From UBA1535 sp964371035 (lineage in GTDB: Bacteria; Bacillota; Clostridia; Tissierellales; Sedimentibacteraceae), in the NCBI GenBank assembly GCA_964371035.1, contig CAYJLG010000001.1, positions 139,667-203,666 of the forward strand: 64,000 nt of DNA, given 5' to 3'. Under the pieces are notes generated by a model. The model had not been told where the DNA came from. It worked only from the letters and a program-made list of their open reading frames with translations, and did not search any database. The position numbers were made by a program, and so were the translations under genes. Within the stretch, counting starts at the first letter, position 1, and every line of letters begins with the position of its first letter. Below are positions 55,015-64,000 of the stretch, in pieces.

Positions 55015-57957
55015 TTAATTCTCCTTAGAAACAGCTGCAAACAAACTTCTCAATCTAATTTTCACAGCACCTAAATTAGTGATTTCATCTATCTTTATTT
55101 GAGTATAAATCTTAGAATGAGTTTCTAAAATTCTTCTTACTTCATCTGTTGTTATCGAATCAACGCCACATCCGAAAGATACAAGTTGAACTATATCTAT
55201 TTTATTATAGTCGTTTTCTATAGCAAACTTAGCAGCAGAATATAGTCTTGAATGATAAGTCCACTGATTTAAAATACTAGTATCTACTTTTCCACCAAGA
55301 TGACTAATAGCATCTTCAGTAAGCACTATCGCTCCACATTCACACACTAGTTTATCGATTCCATGATTAATTTCAGGATCTAAATGATAAGGTCTGCCTG
55401 CAAGTATAATTATAGGTTGATTGTTCAAAACTGCAATATCATAAAAAGACTTGCCTTTTTCTTTTATGCTTTCCATAAAATTATGATATTCTTCAAATGC
55501 ATATTTTGTTGCTTTTTGAACATCTCTTAACTTAATTTCAGGAAATTCCAACTTAATAATTTCGTAGATTTTTTTTGGAAAATCTTTTTTTCGATGTAAT
55601 CCAAAATAATTTTTCAAAAATTTTATATTTCCAAAATAATCAATATTTGCATCTATAACCTCTGGGTAATATGCTACTACAGGGCAGTTATAATTGTTAT
55701 CACTTAATTTTTCATCAATATTATAACTCATGCATGGATAAAAAATAGCATCAACTTTCTTTTCAATCAGCTCTTCTATGTGTCCATGCACTATTTTAGC
55801 AGGATAGCAAACAGTGTCTGATGGAATAGTATGTTGCCCTTTAAAATATGTTTCTCTAGTTGAAAAAGAACTTATTTCTACTCCAAATTCCAAACACTCA
55901 AAAAACTTGTGCCAAAATGGTAGTAGCTCAAACATATTTAATACCATTGGAATTCCAACAGTTTGCCTTTTTCCTTTAAAACTCTTATACGATGCCAATT
56001 TAGATTTTTTGAAATCAAACAAGTTGTATTCAATATCATTTGAATTTTTTCCTAAAGGTTTTTCGCATCTATTTCCTCCAATGAAACTTCTTCCACCGTC
56101 AAAGTAATTTACTGTTAATTTACATTTATTTTCACACTTATTACAAATTGTTGCTTTAACTTCATGCTTAAAATTTGTTAATTCATCAAAATTTATACAA
56201 GTGCTCTTTTCTAAATTCAATTCCTTGGCGTATAAAGCTGCACCAAACGCGCCCATATGCCCTGAAATATTTGGTCTAGTAACATTTCTGCCAATTTCTT
56301 TTTCAAATGCTCGAAGTACTGCATCGTTTAAAAAAGTACCACCTTGAACTACGATATTTTCACCTAAAGAATCTGAAGATGTAGCTCGAATAACTTTGTA
56401 TAAAGCATTTTTAACTACACTTATAGATAATCCTGCTGATATATTATCAAAGCCTGCACCATCCTTTTGTGCTTGTTTTACAGATGAATTCATAAAAACA
56501 GTACACCTAGATCCCAGATCTACAGGTTTTTTGGCAAATAAGCCTACCTTTGAAAATTCTTCGATGTTTTTCCCCATAGCTTCAGCAAAAGTTTGTAAAA
56601 AAGAACCACATCCTGATGAACACGCTTCATTTAAAAAAATATTGTCAATAACGCCATTTCTTATCTTGAAGCATTTAATATCTTGTCCTCCAATATCAAT
56701 AATGAAATCTACATTAGGGTTATATTTTTTAGCCGCTGTAAAATGTGCTATAGTCTCAACTATGCCAAAGTCAGCCTTAAATGCATTCTTAATAATATCC
56801 TCACCATATCCAGTAGTTACAAATCCTCCTATATAGGCGTTTGGAAATTTTTCATACAATTCTATAAAAAACTTTTTAACTAATGGCACAGGTGTGCCGC
56901 CATTAGGCATATATTTGCTAAAAATTATTTGTTCTTTTTCATTCAACACAACAACTTTTAACGTCGTAGAACCAGCATCAATTCCAATATAAATTTTATT
57001 TTTATTATCGCTATTTTCATCTATGTTTAAATCTTTTTCTGACAATAAACCTATACTTTCTACGCTAGAATGTCTATCTAAAAATTCGTCAAATTCTTCT
57101 TGATTAATAAAAAGTGGTTCACATTCATCATACCCTAATTTTCCGGAAAACTCTTTAATTTTCATGCTTAATTCAGTTAAATTAAAGATCTTGTTCTCAG
57201 ATTTAGAAATAGCAGTTCCAAAAGCAACATAAAATAGAGAATTTTCAGGACAAATTCCATTTAAATTCAATGTTTTGTCAAATGATTTTCTTAGTTCTGA
57301 AAAAAAACTTAAAGGTCCCCCTAAATATACTATATTTCCTTTTATTTCTCTGCCTTGAGCAAGTCCACCAATTGTTTGATTTACAACGGCTACAAGAATA
57401 CTTGCAGATATATCTTCTTTTCTCGCACCTTGATTCAAAAGCGGTTGAATATCAGTTTTTGCAAACACACCACATCTTGAAGCTATGCTATAAATCTTTT
57501 CATGATCTTTTGCCATTTCGTTCATTTCATCAGGATTCACGCTTAACAGTGTTGCCATTTGGTCGATAAATGCGCCTGTTCCACCTGCACAAGTTCCATT
57601 CATTTTTGCCTCGATTCCACCTGTCAAAAAGATGATTTTTGCATCTTCTCCTCCAAGTTCTATCACCACATCTGTATTAGGTAGTAATTCTTTGACTGCA
57701 AGCCTTGTAGCAAAAACTTCTTGAACAAATGGTATATTTAACTCTTGCGCTATTCCCATACCAGCCGATCCAGAAATTTTTATATCAATCTCTTTCTCTT
57801 TTGGAAATCTAACTTCAATTTCTTTAAATAAATCAAATAATTTTTCAGATATTTGAGACAAGTGTCTCTCGTATTTACTAAATATTATTTTATTATTTTC
57901 ATCTGTGACTACGCATTTTAATGTTGTAGATCCTACATCTAAGCCTAAATATATCAA
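55015..57957 (-). CDS. BcrAD/BadFG-type activase with two ASKHA domains and DUF2229 region
   Basis: This 980-residue protein has two tandem acyl-CoA dehydratase activase domains. Each has GSTTLK, a GG(E/Q)D-x-K motif (GGEDAKIIF, GGQDIKCF) and a bridging cluster cysteine (NGTCAGGTGAF, ACSSGCGSF). A zinc- or iron-type NKCENKCKLTV follows, then the DUF2229 region with PSDTVCYPAKI and FYPCMSYN. Start choice: TTG 57957, after GGAGG. ATP-driven electron injection into a dehydratase is the family role. No dehydratase alpha/beta genes are adjacent, so the partner is unknown. Confidence 0.87.
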   Translation of the reverse strand: MIYLGLDVGSTTLKCVVTDENNKIIFSKYERHLSQISEKLFDLFKEIEVRFPKEKEIDIKISGSAGMGIAQELNIPFVQEVFATRLAVKELLPNTDVVIELGGEDAKIIFLTGGIEAKMNGTCAGGTGAFIDQMATLLSVNPDEMNEMAKDHEKIYSIASRCGVFAKTDIQPLLNQGARKEDISASILVAVVNQTIGGLAQGREIKGNIVYLGGPLSFFSELRKSFDKTLNLNGICPENSLFYVAFGTAISKSENKIFNLTELSMKIKEFSGKLGYDECEPLFINQEEFDEFLDRHSSVESIGLLSEKDLNIDENSDNKNKIYIGIDAGSTTLKVVVLNEKEQIIFSKYMPNGGTPVPLVKKFFIELYEKFPNAYIGGFVTTGYGEDIIKNAFKADFGIVETIAHFTAAKKYNPNVDFIIDIGGQDIKCFKIRNGVIDNIFLNEACSSGCGSFLQTFAEAMGKNIEEFSKVGLFAKKPVDLGSRCTVFMNSSVKQAQKDGAGFDNISAGLSISVVKNALYKVIRATSSDSLGENIVVQGGTFLNDAVLRAFEKEIGRNVTRPNISGHMGAFGAALYAKELNLEKSTCINFDELTNFKHEVKATICNKCENKCKLTVNYFDGGRSFIGGNRCEKPLGKNSNDIEYNLFDFKKSKLASYKSFKGKRQTVGIPMVLNMFELLPFWHKFFECLEFGVEISSFSTRETYFKGQHTIPSDTVCYPAKIVHGHIEELIEKKVDAIFYPCMSYNIDEKLSDNNYNCPVVAYYPEVIDANIDYFGNIKFLKNYFGLHRKKDFPKKIYEIIKLEFPEIKLRDVQKATKYAFEEYHNFMESIKEKGKSFYDIAVLNNQPIIILAGRPYHLDPEINHGIDKLVCECGAIVLTEDAISHLGGKVDTSILNQWTYHSRLYSAAKFAIENDYNKIDIVQLVSFGCGVDSITTDEVRRILETHSKIYTQIKIDEITNLGAVKIRLRSLFAAVSKEN

Positions 57958-58009
57958 ATCAAGTACCTCCAAAAATCATTCAGCAAAAATCATTCAAAAT
58001 TTAATGTAG

Positions 58010-59356
58010 CTATTTGCCTAATTTAGCAATAAAGAGCGAAACAATTGGACAGATATAACACAAAATTGCGTAAGGTGCATATTGTGCTGCTGAAATTCCA
58101 GTCACTGACTCTATTATTATAGCATTTAAATTCCACATCATGAGTGGAGCAATTATTGTGCCTGTATCAGAAATAGTCCTTGCCAAAATCGATAAATCTA
58201 TACCCATTTTATTGTATTTATCTCTCAAAATTTTTCCAGGGACTACTATACATGCAGTTTGATCGCAAGTTACAATAGTCAAAACAGAACTTAAAACACC
58301 TGTTCTAAAAATTAAATCAAATTTTGTTTTTGATTTTTCAGTATAAGCATTCACTATTGGAGTTATAATTTCATATTTATCAAATAATCCTACTAATACT
58401 ATTGCTAGCGAAACAATCAAAATTATCTCAAACATAGCTACAACTCCTCCACTAAATAGAATTTCATTTAACTGTGTAGAATTTGTTGCATTTTTGAAAC
58501 CAAAAATTATATAATTTAAAACTTGTAATATGGTTTTATCTTGTATAGTAACACTAAAAAACATTGCAACTACTAATCCAAATGAAATTGTCCCTATTAG
58601 CTTCATACCTTTAAAAGATAATACTACGACAAAGATAGGTAACAATAACAACAAAGGATTTATACTAAAATTATCATATAGAGCCATACGAGTAGTTTCA
58701 ATTTCTGATATATTACCATCAGTAGCATTTAACCCTAATATAAAATAAATAGTAGCAGTGATAATAATAGTAGGAAACAGTGTCATTAAAAAAGGTTTTA
58801 AACTATTTTTCATTGTCATTCCTACAGTGTTTAAAGTTAAGTTATATAAACCTGACACTGGCGAAATTTTATCTGCAACAAAAGCCGCTGATACGATAAC
58901 ACCTATTAAAATTCCATCCGAAAAGCCAAAACCTCTTCCTATCCCTAATATAGCAATGCCGACTGTACTAATTGCACCGACTGCAGTTCCAATAAAAACA
59001 GAGACTATAAGCATAATACAAAATGCAACAAATAAAAAATTCATATCCTGTAAATATTGAAACCCGTAAAACATTATCGTGGGAACAGTTCCCGAAGAAA
59101 ACCATGCGGATGTCGTAGCTCCAATCATCAAAATTACACCATACAGCATCTTTACTTCTAGTGCCGCATTAGTAGCTGTTTTAATCAATTTATTTAAATC
59201 ATTGCCTTTTTTTAACAATATTAGAAAAGTTAAAAAAATACTAAAACAAAACCCATAAGCAAGTGAATTGCTAGTGATTATACAAATAATTAGAGATATT
59301 ATACTTATTGAAATCACAGCAAGCGCTTCAAATCTATTTACTTTTATAATTTCCAT
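58010..59356 (-). CDS. nhaC: NhaC-family Na+/H+ antiporter
   Basis: This 448-residue integral membrane protein has about twelve helices. It shows GATTSAWFSSGTVPTIMFYG, FADGILIGVIVSAAF-type FVADKISPVSGLYN, and TCDQTACIVVPG, the NhaC pattern around the discontinuous helices. It exchanges Na+ for H+ and may exchange organic anions in some relatives. It lies between rnhA and the activase genes. Confidence 0.87.
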   Translation of the reverse strand: MEIIKVNRFEALAVISISIISLIICIITSNSLAYGFCFSIFLTFLILLKKGNDLNKLIKTATNAALEVKMLYGVILMIGATTSAWFSSGTVPTIMFYGFQYLQDMNFLFVAFCIMLIVSVFIGTAVGAISTVGIAILGIGRGFGFSDGILIGVIVSAAFVADKISPVSGLYNLTLNTVGMTMKNSLKPFLMTLFPTIIITATIYFILGLNATDGNISEIETTRMALYDNFSINPLLLLLPIFVVVLSFKGMKLIGTISFGLVVAMFFSVTIQDKTILQVLNYIIFGFKNATNSTQLNEILFSGGVVAMFEIILIVSLAIVLVGLFDKYEIITPIVNAYTEKSKTKFDLIFRTGVLSSVLTIVTCDQTACIVVPGKILRDKYNKMGIDLSILARTISDTGTIIAPLMMWNLNAIIIESVTGISAAQYAPYAILCYICPIVSLFIAKLGK

Positions 59357-59409
59357 TTTTCACCTATGAATAATTAAATTTATCATATAATTTTAATTTT
59401 GCTAGAAAT

Positions 59410-59877
59410 TTATATACAACCCAGTTTTCTAGCTTCTTCTGTACCTTTTCTAGCAAGTTCATCTGCTAATTCATTATATGTATCACCTGCGTGACCTTTA
59501 ACTTTAATAATTTTAAAATCTAACAAACTATCTATAAGAAAAAGCATTTTTTCCCATAATTCTTTATTTTCAACAGGATCTTTTTTAGATGTTTTCCATC
59601 CATTTTTTCGCCAATTGACATACCATTTATTATTTATACAATTAACGATATACGCTGAATCAGAATATACTTCAACAGGTATATTTTTATTTTTTAACGC
59701 TTCTAAAGATTTTATTACAGCTGTCATTTCCATAATATTGTTTGTAGTGTTTTTTTCACCACCATAAATCTCTTTTACATTATCTTTATAAATAAGCACT
59801 GCTCCATAACCGCCAAAATTTTCTTTTGACTGATTGTTTGAACAAGATCCATCACTATATATTAATATTTTATCCAT
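59410..59877 (-). CDS. rnhA: Ribonuclease HI
   Basis: This 155-residue RNase H cleaves RNA in RNA-DNA hybrids. The acid residues are in IYSDGSC, MEMTAVIKSLEAL, VYSDSAYIVN and the late KGHAGDTYNELAD, matching the D-E-D-D set. The start is ATG 59877, after AGAGAG; upstream in-frame codons lack a good site. It follows thiI and precedes nhaC. Confidence 0.93.
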   Translation of the reverse strand: MDKILIYSDGSCSNNQSKENFGGYGAVLIYKDNVKEIYGGEKNTTNNIMEMTAVIKSLEALKNKNIPVEVYSDSAYIVNCINNKWYVNWRKNGWKTSKKDPVENKELWEKMLFLIDSLLDFKIIKVKGHAGDTYNELADELARKGTEEARKLGCI

Positions 59878-59944
59878 ATTTAAAATTCTCTCTATTTCTT
59901 GCAATTTGAACTTTATAAAATACACAAATAAACTGTAAAGCTAA

Positions 59945-61108
59945 CTATCTAATAACTTCTTCTGTGCTAATTACAGTCTCAATGAGTGCATCAATATCTA
60001 ATTTTTCTTCATCTTTCAAGATAAACTCTAATCGTGGCTTAGTCACTGGACTTTTAGGCGCGAAAACTTGACAACAATCTTCATATGGTAATATAGAAGT
60101 CTCGAAAGTTCCTATTTCTCTTGAAATGTGAATAATATCTACTTTATCCATGCCAATTAATGGCTTTACAATAGGTATATTTACAGAATCTTCTATTACA
60201 CACATAGATTCCATAGTTTGACTGGCAACTTGACCCAAACTCTCGCCTGTGATAAGAATTTGAATATTATTTTTCACTGCTATTTTTTCAGCTATTTTCA
60301 TCATAAATCGTCTAGCAATTATAGTTGTATTTTTTTCTTCACAATTTTCTTTAATCGCTTTGTGAATTTCTAAAATATTTATACTTCTAAGTTTAATTTT
60401 TCCACAATAATCTTCTAACAATTCTTTTAATTTTCTAACTTTTTCGTTTGCCCTTTCACTAGAAAAAGGGTATGTATGAAAATATAGTGCTTCAATTTCA
60501 ACACCACGTTTAGCCATCATATATCCCGCAACAGGACTATCTATTCCACCAGATAATAATAACATACCTCTACCGTTAGTTCCTACTGGCAGACCACCTA
60601 CTGTTTTAAGTCGTTCAGAATAAATATAACATTCAGTTTTAATATCTATATAAATAATAACATCTGGGTTGTGCAAATCTACATTTACATCATTAAAATT
60701 GTCTAAAATGACCCCTCCAAGCCTTTGGTTAATTTCCATCGATTGAAGTTCAAACGACTTATCTGTTCTTTTTGTTTGAAATTTAAACGTCTTAATATTA
60801 TTTTTTTCTTTTAAATAAGAAAAAAGTTCAACTACTTTTTTATCAATAACCTCTATATTTTTCTCAATTTTAATACATGGGCTCAATCTAACAATACCAA
60901 AAATTTTCTTAACTTTTTCTACTATTTTATCAATGTCTTGTTCAAAAGTTGGCTCAATAAAAACTTTTCCTTGATCCTTAAAAATTCTAACACCTTCGAA
61001 TTCTTTAAGATTTCTTCTTACTTGACTTATAAGTTTATTTTCAAAAATCCCTCTATTTTTACCTTTTAATGTTATTTCTCCCATACTTATTGAAACTAAA
61101 TTATACAT
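59945..61108 (-). CDS. thiI: tRNA 4-thiouridine synthase ThiI, short form
   Basis: This 387-residue protein has a THUMP domain (about 60-165) and a PP-loop ATPase domain with LLSGGIDSPVAG. It ends without a rhodanese domain, so sulfur must come directly from the cysteine desulfurase encoded next to it. This arrangement matches the NifZ-ThiI pair of B. subtilis that makes s4U8 in tRNA. The start is ATG 61108, after GTGAGG; an earlier GTG overlaps that site. Confidence 0.93.
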   Translation of the reverse strand: MYNLVSISMGEITLKGKNRGIFENKLISQVRRNLKEFEGVRIFKDQGKVFIEPTFEQDIDKIVEKVKKIFGIVRLSPCIKIEKNIEVIDKKVVELFSYLKEKNNIKTFKFQTKRTDKSFELQSMEINQRLGGVILDNFNDVNVDLHNPDVIIYIDIKTECYIYSERLKTVGGLPVGTNGRGMLLLSGGIDSPVAGYMMAKRGVEIEALYFHTYPFSSERANEKVRKLKELLEDYCGKIKLRSINILEIHKAIKENCEEKNTTIIARRFMMKIAEKIAVKNNIQILITGESLGQVASQTMESMCVIEDSVNIPIVKPLIGMDKVDIIHISREIGTFETSILPYEDCCQVFAPKSPVTKPRLEFILKDEEKLDIDALIETVISTEEVIR

Positions 61109-61150
61109 AAAAATCCTCACTCTCGTTAGTTATCAATTTTAAAAAACTTA

Positions 61151-62365
61151 TTACCCTATAACTTTTCTAATTTCTTCAACATTTTTTTTAATATTTTTTA
61201 CAGCATAGTCTACTTCTTCTAGACTATTAAACTTTCCAAAACTCAGTCTTATTGTTCCATCAATCATTTCTTTATCAAGGCCTATTGATTTCAAGGTATT
61301 GCTCTGGTGCTTTAGATTAGACGAACAAGCTGAGCCTGTAGATACATATATATCATAATTCTCTAAAAAATGCAACAAAACTTCACCCTTTATACCTTTA
61401 AAACTTACACTCAAAACATGTGGAGCAGAATAGTCGTCAAATAAGACAGATTCTTCACTAAGTATTTCGCCATTAGTCGCCTTTATTAAACAATCATGAT
61501 TATATGGTCCATTAAACTGAATATCATTAATATGCTCATATAATTTCAACATAAAAAGTTGTTTTATCGCTTTTAGTTTCAAAATGTTATCTTTCATTTC
61601 AGTTGCCAACAATTCACATGCTCTACCAAACCCAAAAATACCATGTGTATTTTCAGTCCCAGGACGAATGTTATTCTCTTGTCCTCCTCCGAAAATTGAA
61701 GAGTTAAAAGCAGATTTATTTTTTACATATAATGCACCCACACCTTTGGGTCCGTGTATTTTATGTGCACTAAAAGACATAGTATCAACATCTAGTTTTT
61801 TAACATTAATCTCTATTTTACCCAATGCTTGAATCCCATCAACATGAATTTTAATATTCTTATTTATTTTTTTTGCTTCAGCAGATAGCTTTTCTAATTT
61901 TTGAACTGTTCCTATTTCATTATTAACAAAAATTACTGAAAATAAAATTGTATTCTCATCTATCTTAGCCTTTAAATCATCTAATACAACAAAGCCATCT
62001 TTATCAACATCTAAATATCTAATTTCTGTTCCTTTTTTTTCATAATCTTTAAATATATTACTTACCGAAGAATGTTCAATTTTTGTAGTAACAATATTTT
62101 TAGATTTATCTATATTTTTCAAATAATTATGAATTGCTAAATTGTTCGATTCTGTTCCACCACTAGTAAATATGATGTTTTGATCATTCGAGTTAATCAA
62201 TTTTGAAAGATATTTTCTTGCTAAATTAACTTTTTTTTCTACCTCTAATCCCATCCGATGCAAAGAAGAAGGATTTCCATAGTTTAAAGACATAGAATCT
62301 AATACTATCTCCAAAACTTCATCTCTAACCCTAGTAGTCGAGCAATTATCTAAATAAACAAACAT
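61151..62365 (-). CDS. Cysteine desulfurase (NifS/IscS-like, ThiI partner)
   Basis: This 404-residue class-V PLP enzyme removes sulfur from cysteine. It begins VYLDNCSTTRV and has the PLP lysine in MSFSAHKIHGPKGVGAL. The active cysteine lies in VSTGSACSSNL. The position upstream of thiI indicates a NifZ-like role in tRNA thiolation rather than Fe-S assembly. It has a clear promoter at 62419-62447. Confidence 0.93.
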   Translation of the reverse strand: MFVYLDNCSTTRVRDEVLEIVLDSMSLNYGNPSSLHRMGLEVEKKVNLARKYLSKLINSNDQNIIFTSGGTESNNLAIHNYLKNIDKSKNIVTTKIEHSSVSNIFKDYEKKGTEIRYLDVDKDGFVVLDDLKAKIDENTILFSVIFVNNEIGTVQKLEKLSAEAKKINKNIKIHVDGIQALGKIEINVKKLDVDTMSFSAHKIHGPKGVGALYVKNKSAFNSSIFGGGQENNIRPGTENTHGIFGFGRACELLATEMKDNILKLKAIKQLFMLKLYEHINDIQFNGPYNHDCLIKATNGEILSEESVLFDDYSAPHVLSVSFKGIKGEVLLHFLENYDIYVSTGSACSSNLKHQSNTLKSIGLDKEMIDGTIRLSFGKFNSLEEVDYAVKNIKKNVEEIRKVIG

Positions 62366-62418
62366 ACAGATATCATCCTTTCTAAGACTTAAAAGTTACA
62401 TTGCAAATTTTATAACAT

Positions 62419-62447
62419 ATTATACTACAATTCAATACAAAGTACAA
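62419..62447 (-). promoter_or_regulatory. Promoter of the cysteine desulfurase-thiI operon
   Basis: TTGTAC (62442-62447) and TATAAT (62419-62424) are 17 bases apart on the minus strand, about 50 bases before the start codon. Confidence 0.72.
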
Positions 62448-62725
62448 ATTATTTAAAAAAATAAATCAACAAATATCTATTTTGAATAAACTAACAGTAA
62501 TTTTGTATAATTTCAAGTGATTTAATTGTTAATATGAAAAATCTAGCTATATTTTAAAAAAAGTAATACTATTTTATTTTTGAAAAATATGAAAATGTTT
62601 TCTTAAATATTATATAATTAAATTTATTTTTTATAATTTTACTCATTCAATAAAATGTTGATATAATAATGAAAATCTTGTTTATAAAAAAAATGAATAT
62701 TTTTAAAAAAACTTTTAAAAAATGC
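62448..62725. other. AT-rich intergenic region
   Basis: Very AT-rich sequence between two divergent transcription units, with no supported ORF. A short ORF from 62669 spans the sRNA candidate and has no supporting ribosome site. Confidence 0.5.
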
Positions 62726-62754
62726 TTGCAATGCATATTGAAGTTTGCTATAAT
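62726..62754 (+). promoter_or_regulatory. Promoter of the candidate small RNA
   Basis: TTGCAA (62726-62731) and TATAAT (62749-62754) are 17 bases apart. No coding region follows on this strand before the terminator at 62821-62851. Confidence 0.75.
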
Positions 62755-62760
62755 AACATT

Positions 62761-62860
62761 AGGTTATCCCCCCGATAGCCAATATATTCCCAATACCCCT
62801 TTTATGCATATTAATGCTTCACAAAAGCGACCCCCCCCGGGTCGCTTTTGTGTTTTATTT
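62761..62860 (+). ncRNA. Candidate small RNA with C-rich loops
   Basis: A roughly 100-nt transcript is expected between a near-consensus promoter and a strong hairpin. The first hairpin (62762-62768 with 62774-62780) exposes CCCCC. Open stretches carry CCC (62789-62791) and CCCC (62796-62799). The terminal hairpin (62821-62833 with 62839-62851) again has a CCCCC loop. In Firmicutes, C-rich loops of sRNAs such as RsaE/RoxS pair with Shine-Dalgarno sequences. The structure is seen; expression and targets are inferred. No known RNA family is recognised. Confidence 0.6.
62821..62851. terminator. Terminator shared by the candidate sRNA and the class-IV aminotransferase gene
   Basis: A 13-bp perfect stem (62821-62833 with 62839-62851) with a C5 loop on the plus strand. 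T-rich sequence follows on both strands. Confidence 0.82.
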
Positions 62861-62861
62861 A

Positions 62862-63650
62862 TTAAATAAATAGTTTTGTCAAAGTTTTAACGATGCTATT
62901 GTTACATGAATCAAAAATTATTCTATCAAAATCTGTAATTGGCAATATATTAATTGACGTACCTGTTAAAAATGCTGCGTCAAAATTGCTTATCTCAGAC
63001 AACAATATCTGTCTCTTTACTACTTTTATATCATTTTTTTCTGCTAATTCAATAACTTTACTCCTAGTTACTCCTAATAATACATCATCGTCTTCAGCAG
63101 TTATTAGCATATTTTTATAGACAAAGAAGATATTTGATTTACTTCCTTCGCTTATAGTTTTATCTTCATTAACTAATACTGCTTCAAAAGCGTCATTTTT
63201 TTCTAATAACAAGTCAATTTCATCTCTATACTCAGCAGAATTTTTTTTAATATTAGGATTTTCTCTTTGTTTATCAAGTGAAAAAACTCTAATTCCTTCT
63301 TTATAAAAATTTTCACTAGGATAATTGCTCTTAATAAAAAACATATATATAATGTTTTCAGGAATACTATCAAAATGAATTCTAATATTACAATTCTCAA
63401 TATTATTTTCTTTAATCAGCATAAAAATTTGTTCATGAAATTTATTATAATCAAGCTCAAAATCTATTTTAGCAAGTCTAACACTTTCTAATAGTCTATC
63501 AAAATGTTCTTTTAGAAAAATAGGCTCTTTATTTTTAACACGAATCACCTCATAAATCCCAATATAATGATGTTCAACCAATCTTTTAATATCACCTATA
63601 CCTACAACTTCACCATTTAAAATATTTTTATCAGAAACAATATTAATCAT
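62862..63650 (-). CDS. PLP-dependent class-IV aminotransferase (PabC/D-amino-acid type)
   Basis: This 262-residue fold-type IV PLP enzyme shows an IGIYEVIRVKNKEPIFLKEHFDRL start. The lysine region is NIKKNSAEYRDEI, and phosphate-binding EGSKSNIFF and LLGVTRSKVIELA follow. It could be aminodeoxychorismate lyase or a branched-chain or D-amino acid transaminase; sequence alone does not decide. The start is ATG 63650, after AGGAGG. It overlaps the helicase gene upstream by eight bases, so it is translationally coupled. Confidence 0.82.
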   Translation of the reverse strand: MINIVSDKNILNGEVVGIGDIKRLVEHHYIGIYEVIRVKNKEPIFLKEHFDRLLESVRLAKIDFELDYNKFHEQIFMLIKENNIENCNIRIHFDSIPENIIYMFFIKSNYPSENFYKEGIRVFSLDKQRENPNIKKNSAEYRDEIDLLLEKNDAFEAVLVNEDKTISEGSKSNIFFVYKNMLITAEDDDVLLGVTRSKVIELAEKNDIKVVKRQILLSEISNFDAAFLTGTSINILPITDFDRIIFDSCNNSIVKTLTKLFI

Positions 63651-64000
63651 ACATCCTCCTATCACTATTCCAAAATTTATATAAATTTTCTAAAAACTGT
63701 TTTTCATTATAAAAAACTTTATAATGTTTCCAATGATTAGGAAATAAATCTACATAATTTTTTTGTAAAAACCTTGAATCTATCAATACTGCATTTCCTC
63801 TATCTTCTTCAGTTCTAATAATTCTTCCTACAGATTGTAAAACTTTATTAAATCCAGGATATTTATAAGCGTAATCATATCCACATCCGAATTTTTTTTC
63901 AAAAAAATCTTTGACAATATTTCTTTCGAAAGATAATTGCGGAATACCAGTCCCTATTATTACTGCACCTATCAATCTATCTAGAGGTAGATCCACACCT
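63643..64000 (-). CDS. DinG/XPD-like ATP-dependent helicase, C-terminal end only
   Basis: About 118 residues of the C-terminal helicase lobe are visible. They include GAVIIGTGIPQLS, then YKYPGFNKVLQSVGRIIRTEEDRGNAVLIDSRF, which carries motif VI (QSVGRIIR) of the DinG/Rad3 superfamily-2 helicases. The N-terminal part lies beyond the window. It is probably a DNA repair helicase. Its stop lies inside the aminotransferase start region. Confidence 0.83.
   Translation of the reverse strand, partial: GVDLPLDRLIGAVIIGTGIPQLSFERNIVKDFFEKKFGCGYDYAYKYPGFNKVLQSVGRIIRTEEDRGNAVLIDSRFLQKNYVDLFPNHWKHYKVFYNEKQFLENLYKFWNSDRRMYD

Noticed and set aside
62669..62869. 66-residue plus-strand ORF through the sRNA region
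   Set aside because: It has no ribosome site, starts upstream of the promoter and runs through the terminator hairpin.

Overview
The window is low-G+C, roughly 30% by eye, and codes densely on both strands. Gene content points to an anaerobic Firmicute of the class Clostridia: a PerR regulator beside a reverse-type rubrerythrin, a 2-hydroxyacyl-CoA dehydratase activator (BcrAD/BadFG type), an RqcH/NFACT protein, the remA-yicC pair, a short ThiI beside a cysteine desulfurase, NhaC, and several YtrA-type GntR/ABC modules. Peptostreptococcales or Tissierellia would fit, but I cannot name a genus from sequence alone. No rRNA, tRNA, CRISPR array, transposase or prophage gene is visible.

Layout. 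Positions 1-5.6 kb hold a housekeeping block (priA partial, rpoZ, remA, yicC), then rqcH, perR and a rubrerythrin. At 5.7-7.8 kb are ung and a nitroreductase, with ung bracketed by two copies of a ~245-bp MITE-like element. At 7.9-10.9 kb are a lipoprotein, a secreted/anchored protein and a permease; the last two are driven by a promoter that overlaps a GntR-type operator. At 11.1-17.9 kb is a complete aminophosphonate operon: ABC importer, PhnW, PhnX and a class-III aminotransferase-fold enzyme that looks like PbfA. At 18.2-21.4 kb is a five-gene GntR/two-ABC operon with a long palindromic operator. At 21.4-24.8 kb are an ATPase gene remnant, a methyltransferase and a seven-repeat lipoprotein. 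At 24.9-29.1 kb is a second GntR/ABC operon whose operator and terminal gene match the 8.6-10.9 kb locus. At 29.1-38.0 kb are an EamA transporter, a UvrA paralogue lacking the UvrB-binding segment, a CPBP protease-like protein, topB, a lipoprotein and a DUF975 protein, with more MITE copies.

At 38.1-40.3 kb are DAHP synthase and prephenate dehydrogenase, preceded by a Phe/Tyr-rich leader peptide and a terminator, i.e. a classical attenuator. At 40.4-42.3 kb are three small membrane proteins and a Fic remnant. At 42.3-44.2 kb is a padR/HAAS/DUF4097 operon. At 44.2-52.2 kb is a tight seven-gene operon of one methyltransferase, four B12-binding-type radical SAM proteins and two acyltransferase-fold proteins; it is the best candidate here for an undescribed biosynthetic system. 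At 52.3-53.5 kb is a triple PepSY protein with a poly-Asp tail. At 53.7-62.4 kb are the dehydratase activator split in two genes, nhaC, rnhA, thiI and a cysteine desulfurase. At 62.7-64 kb are a candidate C-rich-loop small RNA, a class-IV aminotransferase and the end of a DinG-like helicase.

Functionally the window combines phosphonate scavenging, aromatic amino acid synthesis under translation-coupled attenuation, peroxide defence, thiolation of tRNA, GntR-controlled envelope ABC systems and an unassigned radical-SAM pathway. A non-autonomous mobile element with perfect 8-bp target duplications is scattered through the first 41 kb.
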